From assembly GCA_003427395.1 (NCBI GenBank), contig BFEA01000265.1:1913937-1976216 (forward strand): a stretch of DNA of 62,280 nt, in the 5' to 3' direction. The stretch is from Chara braunii. Its lineage: Eukaryota; Streptophyta; Charophyceae; Charales; Characeae. Shown piece after piece: positions 28,601-39,848 of this stretch; the stretch's first letter is position 1, and each line of letters starts with the position of its first letter. Both the position numbers and the translations under genes were made by a program. Under the pieces are notes generated by a model. That model did no database searches. It worked only from the letters and a program-made list of their open reading frames with translations, and was not told the DNA's origin.

Positions 28601-29432
28601 TCCCGCGTTGGGCCCGACTCCTGGTTTTCCTAAAGTCACCTACCAGTTTCTGGGGACATGGGTTGCCGCCCTTTTGACCCTTCTTGACCTTGTACCCATT
28701 CACCAAAGGACTTTTCTGAGTCCCTTCTGGATCAAAACATGCAACTTTTGGCCACTGAATCTGAACTTAGACCAAAAGTTACGACCCTGGACCGTGTCTG
28801 TTCGGATTTTGAGCTTAGCTCTCCCCTCCGCCCCCTTCGCCTCCCCCTCCTCCCCGCTAGAAAACCTCGCTTTTTATTCAAAGGTTGGTAATCAGGTCCG
28901 GCGTACCCACTGAACGCTTCTGTTTGTTATCGTCAAGGGATCCTGAGACAGCAGCATTGATTGCTTCCCTTTCCAGGAAGGATGTACCACTGCTCCAACA
29001 CCGCTTTCCAAGACTTTTCCTCTAAACTCCCTTTTTTAACACTGTCCTTCTGGACAATTATTCGGCTAAACCCACTTAACTCCAGCTAGGGATAAGTCTG
29101 TGAAAGCCAGCCAGGGCTCATGACCTCGTCCCGGTTCCATAACTTTCCCCTAAGTACCTGTATCGGTATGCATCTGCGTGTAGTTCTCCCGGACTTAGTC
29201 CAATGGTTAGACATCTCCTCTTGGCTCCTTGGGCTGTCTGCTGAATACCTGATATACTCCATAGCTCTTGACTATTGCCTCTGAGGGAGAAACAGTCGGG
29301 GAAAGCGTTGCAGGATGGGTTTGCCACTCTGTTTCTGATCTGTCTGTGGGTAGCTTTAGTAACAAGGGTATCCTTTTCAGACCAAGTCAGCCTTCTGTAA
29401 ACGTGGTGTACGGTTAGAGGGAGGTTGCAAGC
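28601..29432. other. Unassigned region
   Basis: No recognised gene or repeat. Confidence 0.35.
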
Positions 29433-30102
29433 TCACTGCAGTACTGCAGATGCAGTCTCACTGTTGATGGAAGCCAAAGCTGCTTGGTAAAACCGACCTG
29501 TGTCGCCTTTATTTTCATGCAGGTCCTCTACTGATATTTGGACTTCATTTACTCTTTCCTTTTGGTCCTGCGGCTGTCTGGTGACTGGTTCTGATAACAG
29601 GAACATACCCCTTGATCCTTCTTGTCTGTAGCGAGTTTGCCGGTTGAAGGGTTCATTCCCTTGTACACATTGCCCCTGTTTGTTCCACAGAACCACCTGA
29701 TTTTGTTTTCTTGAAGGAAGCTAGGCTGAGGAATTTCTTATCGCTAGCGAGGGGGAAGGACAGAAAGGTTGGCCACATGTCAGCCAGTCCTGGCTTTGAA
29801 GTTCCCTCCGCAGGGGGGGTCTTCGTTTTGATGACTGCTATCTTACTGTTAGCCACGTAGGCCTCTTCAAACTTTGCACTATGCTCCTCCGCTTTACCGT
29901 CTTCCTCACTCGTTTTCCGTCTTACTGTCCCCCTGATGATGAACCAGAGCTCTGTTTGAGTAGTAGTAGTAGAGCAAGAGATGCTACTCTTTTGAGTGGA
30001 CTTCTTTCTTCCCTCCGCCTTCTCCTGTTTAGCCATTTGTTTACTAAAACCGCCAAGTACCATAGCAGCCATTGCAGAATCTAAAACCACTAGGACTTCC
30101 AA
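29433..30102 (-). pseudogene. Unrecognised ORF pair
   Basis: 30102-29653 (149 codons) and 29696-29433 (87 codons) overlap in different frames. The first has an Ala/Met-rich N-terminus, then SSISCSTTTTQTELWF and a charged EEDGKAEEHSAKFEEAYV stretch. The second is Gln/Asn rich. There is no match to any family I know. It could be a retroelement gag-like remnant or chance open sequence; function unknown. Confidence 0.25.
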
Positions 30103-30618
30103 GCCTCGTTTTCCCGAGGCTCGAAAATGCTCTGCGAGCTAAGAGAAAACGAACTGGCATGGGCCTCCTCCTTTTGGCTGGGGCCGCTAGCCATTTCTCT
30201 CAGACAGCTGACCCCAAAAAGTTGCGGCGTGCATCCGGCCGATCTCGAGAAAACTGGCTGGGAAATGTACAGGTGGTTCATTGTCGGACGGGCTAGCAGG
30301 CCATGAGATAGTTTCTAGCCTCTGAGGGAAATATCCATGTGTTTCCGGTTGTCTACTCTAGCACGTTTACCCTGAAGCTTATTAACAATCTCTACCCTGC
30401 GTCAGGTTCGGAGCCCATTTCGCTGGGTCCACTTCTACATCCTTCAATGCCGTTTTGGGATGGTAGACCACCAGCTCTTCATTCTCAGCCACTCTCATCT
30501 GACTAAGGAGGTCCCTTCTGAGTCCTGACCACACTTGTGAAAAAAGGTTTATAAAGAACCAGTTTCCTTAAGAGACTTTGCAGTAGTCTGATCCTGGTTC
30601 TCTTTTTAAACCTTTTTT
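30103..30618. other. Unassigned region
   Basis: No recognised gene or repeat. Confidence 0.35.
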
Positions 30619-30849
30619 AAAGTTTTTTTTTCAAAATTTGGACCGTTTGTCCTTAGGGACATCCGTTAAAATTGGAACGATACAATGGCCCCTGCGTGAG
30701 GATGACATGCATAAATCTAGAAATGGACCAAATGGTGTCCAATTACAAAAAAATTGGACCATTTCTCGATTTATGCATGTCATCCTTGTGTAGGGGCCAT
30801 TCTAATCTTACTTTGTATCGATCCAATTCTAACGGATGTTCCGAAGGAC
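30619..30849. pseudogene. Cluster of inverted U6 snRNA pseudogenes
   Basis: Three parts. A short minus-strand U6 3' end (30619-30646, T-run then caaaatttggacc). A plus-strand U6 (30649-30733) lacking the GAGAAGATTAGCAT segment. A near full-length minus-strand U6 (30755-30849). The two main copies face each other tail to tail. The layout resembles a twin-primed or rearranged retro-insertion. Confidence 0.85.
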
Positions 30850-31560
30850 TGCGCTTCTGGTTCTTCTATCTCATGAATTCATTGAATCGTGAATCTTAAC
30901 CAATTTTATGATAATTTTTATCTGCTTTTGAACTGACTTGTTCACAAGTTGAGGGAGAAAAAAAGGGTTGTGCGGGCATCACCAGTGTTAAGAGACTTCT
31001 CTTTTCTTTTTGTTGTTGACTTTTCAAATCAAAATTTTCTAAGCCCCCATGCTCTGGGCGCTGGATCCGTTAGATCCAAGGTGCGTCACTCTTGTCACGC
31101 TGCACTACGATTCCAAACCAAACCCCTCACTAGTGGGGCCTTCTAAAAACACCCTGGAATCGGAGTGATTTTCTAAAACTTCGAGAAAAAAAATCCACAA
31201 ATTTGTCAAATGCTGCAGCGAAGGATGGACAAGCGCTTGCAACATTTGCGAGGTTCTGCAGCAAACCCACATACATGCAAAAAGGTACTTTTTTTTTGCC
31301 GTTACGTTCTTCAATTCCTTAACGATTCTGTAAAAACTTCCTAAAAAGGTACTTTACCCAGCCCATGTGGCTGAATGGTATACAGTGCTATACACACATA
31401 TATAACTACTAGTAAACAGAACATGGCTTCAACTTTTAAGAGTCCTGACTCCTGACAGAATCTGACGATCACATCCCCGACGATTACAATAAAGTTAGGG
31501 ACTACCCCCTCAAAAGGAAGCAAAGGGAACAAAGAACTGGATATCATCATATCACATCAT
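30850..31560. other. Unassigned region
   Basis: No recognised gene. Confidence 0.35.
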
Positions 31561-31653
31561 GCCGTGTCTGATGGAGTGTTGTTCGACAAACCGCTGTCAG
31601 ATGAAGTGCTTGTCTTTTGACTCTTTTCTCTGTAAACCGCTGCTGTCGATCTT

Positions 31654-31674
31654 TTTTTTTTTTTTTTAAGGGCC

Positions 31675-31706
<32 letters not shown>

Positions 31707-31741
31707 ACGGATGTTATGCGTGTCATCCTTGCGCAGGGGCC

Positions 31742-31773
<32 letters not shown>

Positions 31774-31791
31774 ACGGATGTCCTGAAGGAT
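31654..31791 (-). pseudogene. Partial-dimer U6 retropseudogene with 15-bp TSD
   Basis: On the minus strand, U6 runs from TCCTTCAGGACATCC to ACACGCAT, then restarts at AACATCCGTTAAAATTGG, reaches ATTAGCATGGCCC and ends in poly(A). The target duplication GCTGCTGTCGATCTT is at 31639-31653 and 31792-31806. It lies inside the satellite. Confidence 0.9.
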
Positions 31792-33343
31792 GCTGCTGTC
31801 GATCTTGATTGCCGATGAACGTTGTTTTTTTCTGCAAACTGCTGTCGCTTTGACAGAGAGGAAAGGGTAGCAGGCCCTGAGCAGTTCGAAACTCTCTGTT
31901 TTTCTGCCAACCACTCTCTTTTCTAGTGCCTTGTGACCGTCAAGGCTTTTTTTCTCATGGCCTTGACACTCTTTTGCAGTCCGTTAAATAGTGCAATGGT
32001 GACCTTTTTCCTAGTCCCATTGCCCCCACACTTGAAAGAGAGGAAAGGGTAGCAGGCCCTGCGCAGTTTGACACACTCGTTTTTCTGCCAATCGCTGTCA
32101 GTCTCCATTTCTCATGGAAGTGTTTTGTTGCAAACCACTGCTGTCGATTTCCATTTCCGATGAAGTGTTTGTCTCTGCAAACCGCTGTCAATCTGACGGC
32201 GAGGAAAGGGTAGCAAGCCGCAAACAGTTCAACACTCGTCTTTTTTCTGCAAACCGCTGTTGATCTCCATTACTGATGATGAAGTGTTTCTCCGCCAATC
32301 GCTGTCGATGTGACGGCGAGGAAAGGGTAGCAAGCCACGAACTGTTCGACACTTGTCTTTTTTTTTTTTTTTTTTTTTTTCCCTTTCTGCAAACCACTGT
32401 CGATCTCCATTACTGATGACGGAGTATTTCTCCGCCAACCGCTGTTGATGTGACGGCGAGGAAAGGGTAGCAAGCCACAAACAGTTCGGCACTCTCGTCT
32501 CTCTTTTTTCCCCCTGCAAATCGCTGTCAAACTCCATTACTGATGATGAAATGTTTCACTGCAAACTGCTGTCTATCTCCATTACTGATGACAAAGTGTT
32601 TTTCAGCAAACCGCTCTCGATCTGATAGAGAGAGCAGGCTAGCATGCCACAAGCAGTTCCTCCGACACTGTGTTTTTCTGGAGACTGCTGTCAATCCCCA
32701 TTACTGCGTGAACGCCGTGATGTGCTTTTTTTCCCCTCTGCAAACTGCTGTCAACCTCCTTACTTTTTTTTTTTTTTTTTTTTTTTTGAATCGCTCTCCT
32801 CCTTCCCCCCCCCCTCCGCCTTTCCCCATTCTTCTCTCCCCCCCTTCCCCTCTCCTCCTCCCTACTCTTTTTTCCCTTCTTTCGTATTCCTTTTTCTCTT
32901 CACTCTCGCCTCTTGTCTTTTCCTTTTTTCTCATCTTCTCTCTCCCCTCCTCTCCCTCCTCCTCCCCGTTTTCCCTCTCTTCTCCTTTCTCCTTTCCCCC
33001 CTCTCCCTTTTCCTCGTCTTCTCCTCCCCCTCCTCCTTCTTCTTCCCTTTTTCCCTTTTCTTTTTCTTCTTTCTCCTCTCTACCTCTTCCCTCACTGTCA
33101 ATCTCAATCTCTGATGGAGCGTTCCTTTTCCTGCAAACCACTCCTTTTGATTTCCACTTCTGTCGAAGTGTTTTTCTTTTTTTTTGGTTTTGGTTTTGTT
33201 TTTTCCCTGCCTCTGTAGACCGCTTTTGATCTGACAGAGAGGACAGGGTAGAGCAGACCACGAGCAATTCAGCACTGATCGAAGTCTGATTCCGTCCTTC
33301 GTTGCGTGGCAAATTCATTCGAATCTGGTAGGAAAATGGACAT

Positions 33344-33457
33344 AACGTCTTCCCCCAAGCAGAATGTACGGCCATTATGGATGTACCTAGATTCTAGACT
33401 GAACGCTGCTCCAGTACAGCTATAACGACCATTCGTCGATTCGGGGAAGACGGTAGC
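33344..33457. mobile_element. Palindromic MITE, copy b
   Basis: The arms carry CGTCTTCCCCCAAGCAGAA on the left and the reverse of GGGGAAGACGGTA on the right. The centre (gattctagactgaa) matches the family motif. Moderately diverged. Confidence 0.75.
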
Positions 33458-33954
33458 AGGGAATAGGGTAGCAGGCTGTGAGCGAATGTTACCTTGATGC
33501 GAGTGAGATTACACGAGGGTGGTCGCAGATTCAGGCTTGGTCAGAGGGACCAGGCAGAGGAAAGGGCAGCAGGCTGTGAATGAACCTCACCTTGAGTTGT
33601 GAGTTATAGATTGCTTCAGGGCGATTCAGATTTTCCAGGACATAAGAGTGGTCGTCAACCCGGTAAAGGGCGAAGGGAGGGAAGCTGGCCAATGCTGGTG
33701 CGGCTCATGGATATGAGTGAATGTGACCTTGATGCAAGTCCCGGTTCCTTCGAGGTGCAGCGGTTCAGAGAGCAACTGAGGAATGCTGTGCAAGCCCAGT
33801 GCAAGGAAAGAGTAGGGCAGGGCATAGCTGGGGGGCTGCTGCGCAACTCTGATGAGTCCTTCGGGGTGCAGATTCTCCTTCCCTCCGTGCGAGAAATGTG
33901 TTTCCCTGGCCTCGCAACCATTTCTGTGGTCCCCACCACCATTACCTGCCTGGT

Positions 33955-34095
33955 TCCGAAAACCATTTTTCGAGGTGCTGAAAACAATTCTCCGCGGTCC
34001 TGAAAACCATCGTCTGTGGTCCGGAAAACCATTTTTTTGTGGTCCTGACATCCATGTTTCTGTGGTCCTGAAAACCATTTTTTGCTGTCCTGACA
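33955..34095. repeat. Minisatellite, ~25-35 bp units
   Basis: Units of GGTCCTGAAAACCATTTTT type (ccggaaaaccattttt, ggtcctgaaaaccat) occur five times with small changes. Confidence 0.75.
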
Positions 34096-34099
34096 GACG

Positions 34100-34907
34100 A
34101 GGAGGGGTGGGCAGGGGTGTACTTTTCCATGGCCACCAACTCTGAATTTCTGATGCATGCAAGCCTGACTTCTTAAAGGCAGCGTGAAGATTCAGTTCTG
34201 GCGAGTAACGGCTTCCCTGATCTGCTGAGGGGGAATAGTGGGCCACATGATGAGTCCAACAACAACAGCGCGAGTTTGATTCAAAGCTTTCACAACAGAT
34301 GACAGATTGAATCGTTCGTTGTGAGATGAGAAAAATGTTGCGGAGATCAGATCTTGCACTTGCACTTGCGGATGAGAAGTCGAACCTCGAACTCGGAAAA
34401 GTTTTTTTCTTTTTCTTTCTTTCTTTCTTTCTGGCTGGCAGAGAACCAACCACCCCAACTATTGACAGACAGCAAGATAAAGCCGGTCCTACTGAAACTA
34501 CCGGTGTTCCTTGGAGAATCTGCCCATCAAATCGTCGACTCCTTTTATTCTCACGGAATTGCCAGCTCAAACTAGTCCTTGCAGGGCCGCCTTCTCAATC
34601 ATCTCGAGCAAGTCTTCAACACTTGAGCCCGTACACGCTGGAAAAGAAATGCAATCATTTTTTTTTGCATCAAAGACAAAGAAAGATTCAAAACCTCAAA
34701 TGCCCAGTCAATCCCAGCTCCCCACCCAATTCAATCAAATCCACTTGAATTTTAAAGTTCAATTTTGCTCCATCCATAAGATTCCGTATCTGATCCAGTC
34801 CAGTGCTTTGCACATTCTATCCAAACTTTCCTAAGAATCCAAACACTATTCAATAATTCAACCCAACGTTTTACGGTTTTACGCATTCTGTCCACGTCTG
34901 ATCCCAC
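34100..34907. other. Unassigned region
   Basis: No recognised gene. It includes a (TTTC)n run near 34410-34430. Confidence 0.35.
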
Positions 34908-34924
34908 CTAACCTTTTCACATCT

Positions 34925-35040
34925 TTTTTTTTTTTTTTTTTAATTTGAACCATTTCTCGATTTATGCGTGTCATCCTTGCACAGGGGCTATGCTAATCTT
35001 CTCTGTATCGTTCCAATTTCAACGGATGTCCCGAAGGACA
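34925..35040 (-). pseudogene. Full-length U6 retropseudogene with 17-bp TSD
   Basis: The minus strand starts exactly at TGTCCTTCGGGACATCC and continues through the whole U6 to GAGAAATGG, ending TTCAAATT then poly(A) of about 18. The target duplication CTAACCTTTTCACATCT is at 34908-34924 and 35041-35057. It is the best-preserved U6 copy. No upstream promoter motif precedes it, so it is a processed copy. Confidence 0.95.
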
Positions 35041-35149
35041 CTAACCTTTTCACATCTAATCCAATCCAAAAATAAAAATAAAAAAATCCAATCCTTTTTT
35101 TCCTTTTCCTAAATTTCTTTCAAGAACCTTATGGTTCTAACTTCTAAGG

Positions 35150-35310
35150 TTCTGTTCTTCTTCTTCTTCTTTTTTTTTCCTTCTTTTTTTTCTTTTTTTT
35201 AAAAAGAACCTTATGGTTCTGGCCCCTTATCCATTCTGGGGAGCATCAGTCCGATTCCCATTCCACCGCCAAGTCAAGAGAATACAAAAAGTAGGCACTC
35301 CACGGTTCTG
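35150..35310 (-). mobile_element. SINE-like element, copy 2
   Basis: The minus strand reads GACTTGGCGGTGGAATGGGA, GGACTGATGCTCCCCAGAAT, GGATAAGGGGCC, then hairpin AGAACC ATAA GGTTCT, then TTTTT and A/G-rich sequence. The terminal stem differs from the other copies but still pairs. Confidence 0.7.
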
Positions 35311-36590
35311 CCCATTATGGGTTGAGAGATCTGAGAGGGCAGCATTGATATGTTATGTGCCTGATTGAAACAAGATGCAGCATGGCATTCACACGCTCCC
35401 GTACACATGCACAATGGCAAGAGACCTTGGGGAGAGAAAACCACACCACACCATGATGATGAGAATACCCAGCAGAATCACACAAAGCCAAAAATAAAAT
35501 TGGAATTTGGAAATCAATTCAAGAATTTCAATTCTAATTAACCTCTCTCCCTCCAGCCAATCAACACACTGTTTTCCCCAAGAATCCCAACCATGTTATC
35601 AACACCCAAAGAACAATTATATACAGGTTTCATTCGAACAGGGAGACTTATTCGTCCTCCCTCAAAGTCAAGCTCTGACCATGGCGCACGTGCGCCCAAC
35701 CCCAACAGCCCATCAAGCGCTGGAGCACCCTGACTCAAGCGCCCTGCCAGCCAATCCTCTTAACCCCATTTGCCGAACAGCATCCACATGCCAACAGGGA
35801 GCACCAGCTCCCGAGGAAGAAGAAACCAACACGATGAAGATGAAGATGCTGCCACCAGGAAGAACTTGCACTCAATCTTCTTCAATGGCAGCGGCCCAAA
35901 CCCCAACAGGTCACAGTAAGAGGTACCGCCTATCTGCGCTCAGGGTCGGTAACCCCATGCTGCCATCCACGACGCTGGACAGGCCCAGCTATGGCCGCCA
36001 ACCATGTATCGAGGGTGATGCCTTGCGCCGTTGCAAATAGCGCAGCTTCCAGCAACGCGACCGCAACCTACAGCAACATAGGAAGCTTCCAGCAACCTAC
36101 AGCCTACGACCTACGACCTACGGCAACATAGGAAGCTTCCAGCAACGCGGTCGTAGGCTGTAGGCTGCAAATAGCGCAGCTTCCAGCAACGCGACAGCCT
36201 ACCGCCTAAGACAGACAACCTACAGCCTACGACCGAATCTAGACTCCCAATAGCCAAAAAGGGGAAAGGGGCAAACAAAAGCAGCAGGGGCCTCAATCTA
36301 CAGCAACATAGGAAAGATCCCCCCCCTAAGGGGGAGGTCCAGGGATCAAGCCCTGGACAGCTCAAACTAAGAAAAAAGTTAGAAAAGAACCTACCTAACA
36401 ATTTAGGGTACAGCCCCCAGAAGCACTGCAAATTCTGCAATTCATTGCAGATAATTGATTATTTGAATTTATTTCCTTTCCTTTGGAAGGATGTACCACC
36501 CCTCACCCATAAAAGCGGTTAACAGGGACCCCCACTTTTCAGCCCCAGTTAAACCCCTGAACCCTCACCCCTGCCAAAGTTAGCTTGGTG
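35311..36590. repeat. Low-information region with AGC/CCTACGAC minisatellite
   Basis: 36045-36240 repeats CTTCCAGCAACGCGACCG-like and CCTACAGCCTACGACC blocks, some inverted. A 177-codon open frame at 35507-36040 has no recognisable domain. No gene assigned. Confidence 0.5.
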
Positions 36591-36593
36591 TTC

Positions 36594-36702
36594 TACAGTC
36601 TTCCCCCGAATACAACGTACGGTCATTATAGCTGAATTTGGGGTATCTTTCAGTCTAAATACAGCTATAATGACCGTACGTTGTATTCGGGGGAAGAAGG
36701 TA
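36594..36702. mobile_element. Palindromic MITE, copy c (best preserved)
   Basis: The arms CTTCCCCCGAATACAACGTA plus CGGTCATTATAGCTG pair with one mismatch over about 40 bp. The centre is ctttcagtctaaat. TA dinucleotides flank the element, as in Tc1/mariner-type (Stowaway-like) insertions. Confidence 0.9.
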
Positions 36703-37124
36703 GTCTCTGAATTCCTGCTCTCATCTGACCGTTATTGGGAGAATTTGGGACTTGCACTTCCCCTGCCAGACCTGTCCCTCTAGCTTTCCGCTCCTTGATC
36801 AGGCTGTGCCCAGAAATCAAACCTTGTAGTATTTCCAGTCTGTGTTTGGGAGTCTCTTCTGGCTAATCTCCAAAGCTTAGCTTAAATTCGAACTATACTG
36901 CCTTATAGACTATTGGTAGGTTTTCCAAAAAAAACGAAACCCTAGCGAGGTCCAGTTCTACTTTCTAAGGTTGCTGTTGTTTTGCTACTTCTTTCTGCCG
37001 ACTGATTCCTAAGTTAACCCGTTGCTGCTCCTTCATTATACCTGGTTCGCCCCTCCCTTCGTTTGCCCGTGGGGGTCCCCTCCTATCTGCGTCGCAGGCT
37101 AGGCGTCGCTGTGCTCCTCTCAGC

Positions 37125-37985
37125 TAGTCAATCCAATCCAATCCAATTCGATTCAAATTCAAAGTCAAGGGCAACATAACCCAAACGAACACTCCAAAAC
37201 CTAGCCCCAATGCAATTTGCAATTCAAATTCATGGGCAACACAACCCAAATGAACACAGGAAAACCTAACAGCCCAATCCAATCCCATTCCCATTCCCTA
37301 TATCCCTATATCACAATCCACATCCCCATCCCAATAGCAATCCAATCCCAATCACAATCCCGTCCTGAATCCCAATCTCAATCCCAATCCCAATCCCAAC
37401 CCCAACCGCAATCCCAAGGCCAATCCCAACTCACTCCAGTTCATCCAATCCAATCCAATCTAGTCCAACCCAACCCAATCCAATCCAATCTCAACCCAAC
37501 CCAATCTAGTCCAACCCAACCCAATCCAATCCAACCCACAATCCAATCTAATGCGATCCAATCCAATCCAATCTAATCCACTCCACTGCACTCCACTCCA
37601 AGCCAATCCACTATCCCAACCCAATCACAATCCCGTCCTGAATCCCAATCCCAATCCCAATCCCAACCCCAACCCCAACCGCAATCCCAAGGCCAATCCC
37701 AATCCAATCCAATCTAGTCCAACCCAACCCAATCTAGTCCAACCCAACCCAATCCAATCCAATCTAGTCCAACCCAACCCAATCTAGTCCAACCCCAACC
37801 CAATCCAACCCAACCCACAATCCAATCTAATGCGATCCAATCCAATGCAATCTAATCCACTCCACTGCACTCCACTTCAAGCCAATCCACTCAACCCAAT
37901 CTAATGCAATCCAGTCCAATCCAATCTAATCCACTCCACTGCACTCCACTCCAAGCCAATCCACTATCCCAACCCAATCAAATCC
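37125..37985. repeat. ATCCA/CCAAT-type satellite with higher-order repeat
   Basis: Pentamer-based sequence (aatcc, caatcc, cccaa variants). A ~260-bp compound block, beginning near ccaatcacaatcccgtcctg, is repeated at about 37340 and 37620. The Ser/Pro/Gln/Asn-rich open frames here are artefacts of the repeat. Confidence 0.9.
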
Positions 37986-38294
37986 AACTTAACTCGATCC
38001 AAACCATGTCCAAACCACGATGCCAAGCTGCTACGAACCAATTTAATCCATCGGGAACACAATCCCACCCAGGCCCGATTGACTGGAGTTCCATCCCAAT
38101 CTGATACAAACCAGTGGCCATCCAATCTCTGATTTATGAGAAGGCACTCTCTGTTCTCACTGTTCCAAGTTAAGAACACAGAAGTTCAAAATTCAAATAG
38201 AACTTCGCCATTCATTCAGACCTCTCAAGAGGGAAAAGCCAGATGAGAAAATGATACAAATATACAAAGCAGAACGGCGGACTGATGTGAATGC

Positions 38295-38406
38295 TACCGT
38301 CTTCACCCGAATAGAACGCCCGGTCATTATGGCTGCATCGAGACTGAAAGTTGCCCCAAATACGGCTATAATAATGACCGGCCGTTCTATTCGGGTGAAG
38401 ACGGTA
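38295..38406. mobile_element. Palindromic MITE, copy d
   Basis: The ends TACCGTCTTCACCCGAATAG and its exact reverse complement pair, with the same internal ACTGAAAGTT motif. The TA ends form part of the palindrome. Confidence 0.9.
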
Positions 38407-38546
38407 GCATCTTTCCCCGGACACAATTACCTATCATCGCGACTGTATTGTGCCGGGGCGGACAGCTTGTCTACGGACATTCATGACAATGGAGACTTAT
38501 GCTCCAGAGAGGATGGCAGAGTAAGAAAGGTCTCTAAAGAGACCTG

Positions 38547-38577
<31 letters not shown>

Positions 38578-38701
38578 ACAACTGCACAGGTGGGGCAAAT
38601 AAAGATTGAGGAACAGGTTGTATTCAACAATAGTCTGGTCTTGAAAAAGGTGAAGTGTTGACTTCTATTCCTTTCTCTATTCGTGCTATTCTTGTATTCC
38701 C

Positions 38702-38810
38702 TACCATCTGCCCCCAAATAGAACATACGATCACTGTAGCTGTATTTGCAGGAACTTTCAGTCTAGATACGGGGATAATGACCGTATGTTCTATTAAGGG
38801 GAAGAAGGTA
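38702..38810. mobile_element. Palindromic MITE, copy e
   Basis: TACCATCTGCCCCCAAATAG on the left and its diverged complement (CTATTAAGGGGAAGAAGGTA) on the right. The centre is ctttcagtctagat. Confidence 0.85.
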
Positions 38811-39034
38811 TCGCGATCTGGGCATCGCGATCCCGAGTGGGTCTGTTAAACCACCAGTACCTCCAAGAGTCGTTGCGCAGCAGGTAACGCGCCCTCTTGA
38901 CGCGCTCCGAGCCTGGACTAGAGCGCCCAAATTCGTCCAAGTCGAAACGCTTCCACTTTATTTTTTCGCACGGCCGACATATGGCCGAGGTCCTGGTGGT
39001 TTGAGTCTTTTTTCCAACATGAGGGATGGGATCA

Positions 39035-39161
39035 TCTGAGCTTCTAACGTTAGAGCACTCTCTCTCTCTCTCTCTGTCACTATGTCTAGCAGCCAGATGT
39101 GACAGAGAGAAGCATCCACTATTAAGCTCGGATGATCCTCGCCCTCTCTCTGATGTTAGAG

Positions 39162-39211
<50 letters not shown>

Positions 39212-39212
39212 N

Positions 39213-39268
<56 letters not shown>

Positions 39269-39400
39269 CACTATGTCTAGCAGCCAGATGTGAGAGAGAG
39301 AAGCATCCACTATTAAGCTCGGACGATCCTCGCCCTCTCTCTGACGTTAGAGCACTCTCTCTCTCTGTCACTATGGTGAAGGGTTATTAGGTGCTTCGAG
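39035..39400. repeat. Tandem ~120-bp units with (CT)n and one N
   Basis: Three units of GTCACTATGTCTAGCAGCC, then AAGCATCCACTATTAAGCTC, each preceded by a CT tract. The longest tract (39164-39265) contains an N at 39212, so its true length is unknown. Confidence 0.85.
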
Positions 39401-39848
39401 GGCAAGGTGGTCGCTGGTTGGGTCCACTGTTGTGTGCCAATCGCCCACTAACAGCAGGGATGCTTCTTGCTGTCACATCTCGCTGCTATGCTTTGGATGT
39501 CGATTTGTCTTGGTGAAGTGAAGGGTTATGAGGTTAGTTGGAAAGCTTCCTCTTTGAAAGAGAAGTGTCTATTGTTTGCTGTCATTGACTCGTTGCCCAT
39601 TATCGTCGCCCTTTTTCTTTACCTGCTGTGATGTTGATAATCTTGGCGGTCCATCTGTCGTGTGCCATAGGACCGCTGTCACGGCTGTGCCTGCTGACCC
39701 ATTCCTTGGAGAGGGATCCCAATGGCTACTAGCCTTAACCCATTTCAGTTTTGTGAGTATTCTGTTTCTGATTGCGCTGTGTTATGGTGAGTCACACAGA
39801 CAAGTTTTCCTCCACACAGTCTCTGGGGGGTTCCCTGTGTACCCACCC
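39401..39848. other. Unassigned region
   Basis: No recognised gene. Confidence 0.35.

Larger units (their letters stand above)
31561..33570. repeat. Irregular tandem satellite
   Basis: The block GAGGAAAGGGTAGCARGCC recurs near 31858, 32040, 32201, 32318 and 32458, and diverged near 32628, 33238, 33457 and 33555. Between the blocks are TGCAAACCGCTGTCGATCTC and CATTACTGATGATGAAGTG. Units are about 117-180 bp and degenerate toward the right. A polypyrimidine tract (32760-33090) and a U6 pair interrupt it. Open frames here are shadows of the satellite. Confidence 0.8.

Noticed and set aside
28136-28639. 167-codon minus-strand open frame
   Set aside because: It runs through a U6 pseudogene and a dispersed repeat.
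32701-33375. Long Lys/Glu- and Ser/Pro-rich open frames on both strands
   Set aside because: They reflect a polypyrimidine tract within a satellite.
33849-33880. ctctgatgagtccttcggggtgcag resembles a hammerhead start
   Set aside because: There is no GAAA segment or cleavage triplet after stem II, so it lacks the essential core.
34945-35040. Possible functional U6 snRNA gene
   Set aside because: Despite full length, it has an A-tail, TSDs and no plant U6 upstream element or TATA box.
35507-36040. 177-codon open frame
   Set aside because: No domain, no homologous copy, low-complexity neighbours.
37217-38104. Gln/Pro/Asn-rich open frames
   Set aside because: They come from the ATCCA satellite.
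39026-39371. Leu/Ser- and Arg/Glu-rich open frames
   Set aside because: Translations of (CT)n repeats.
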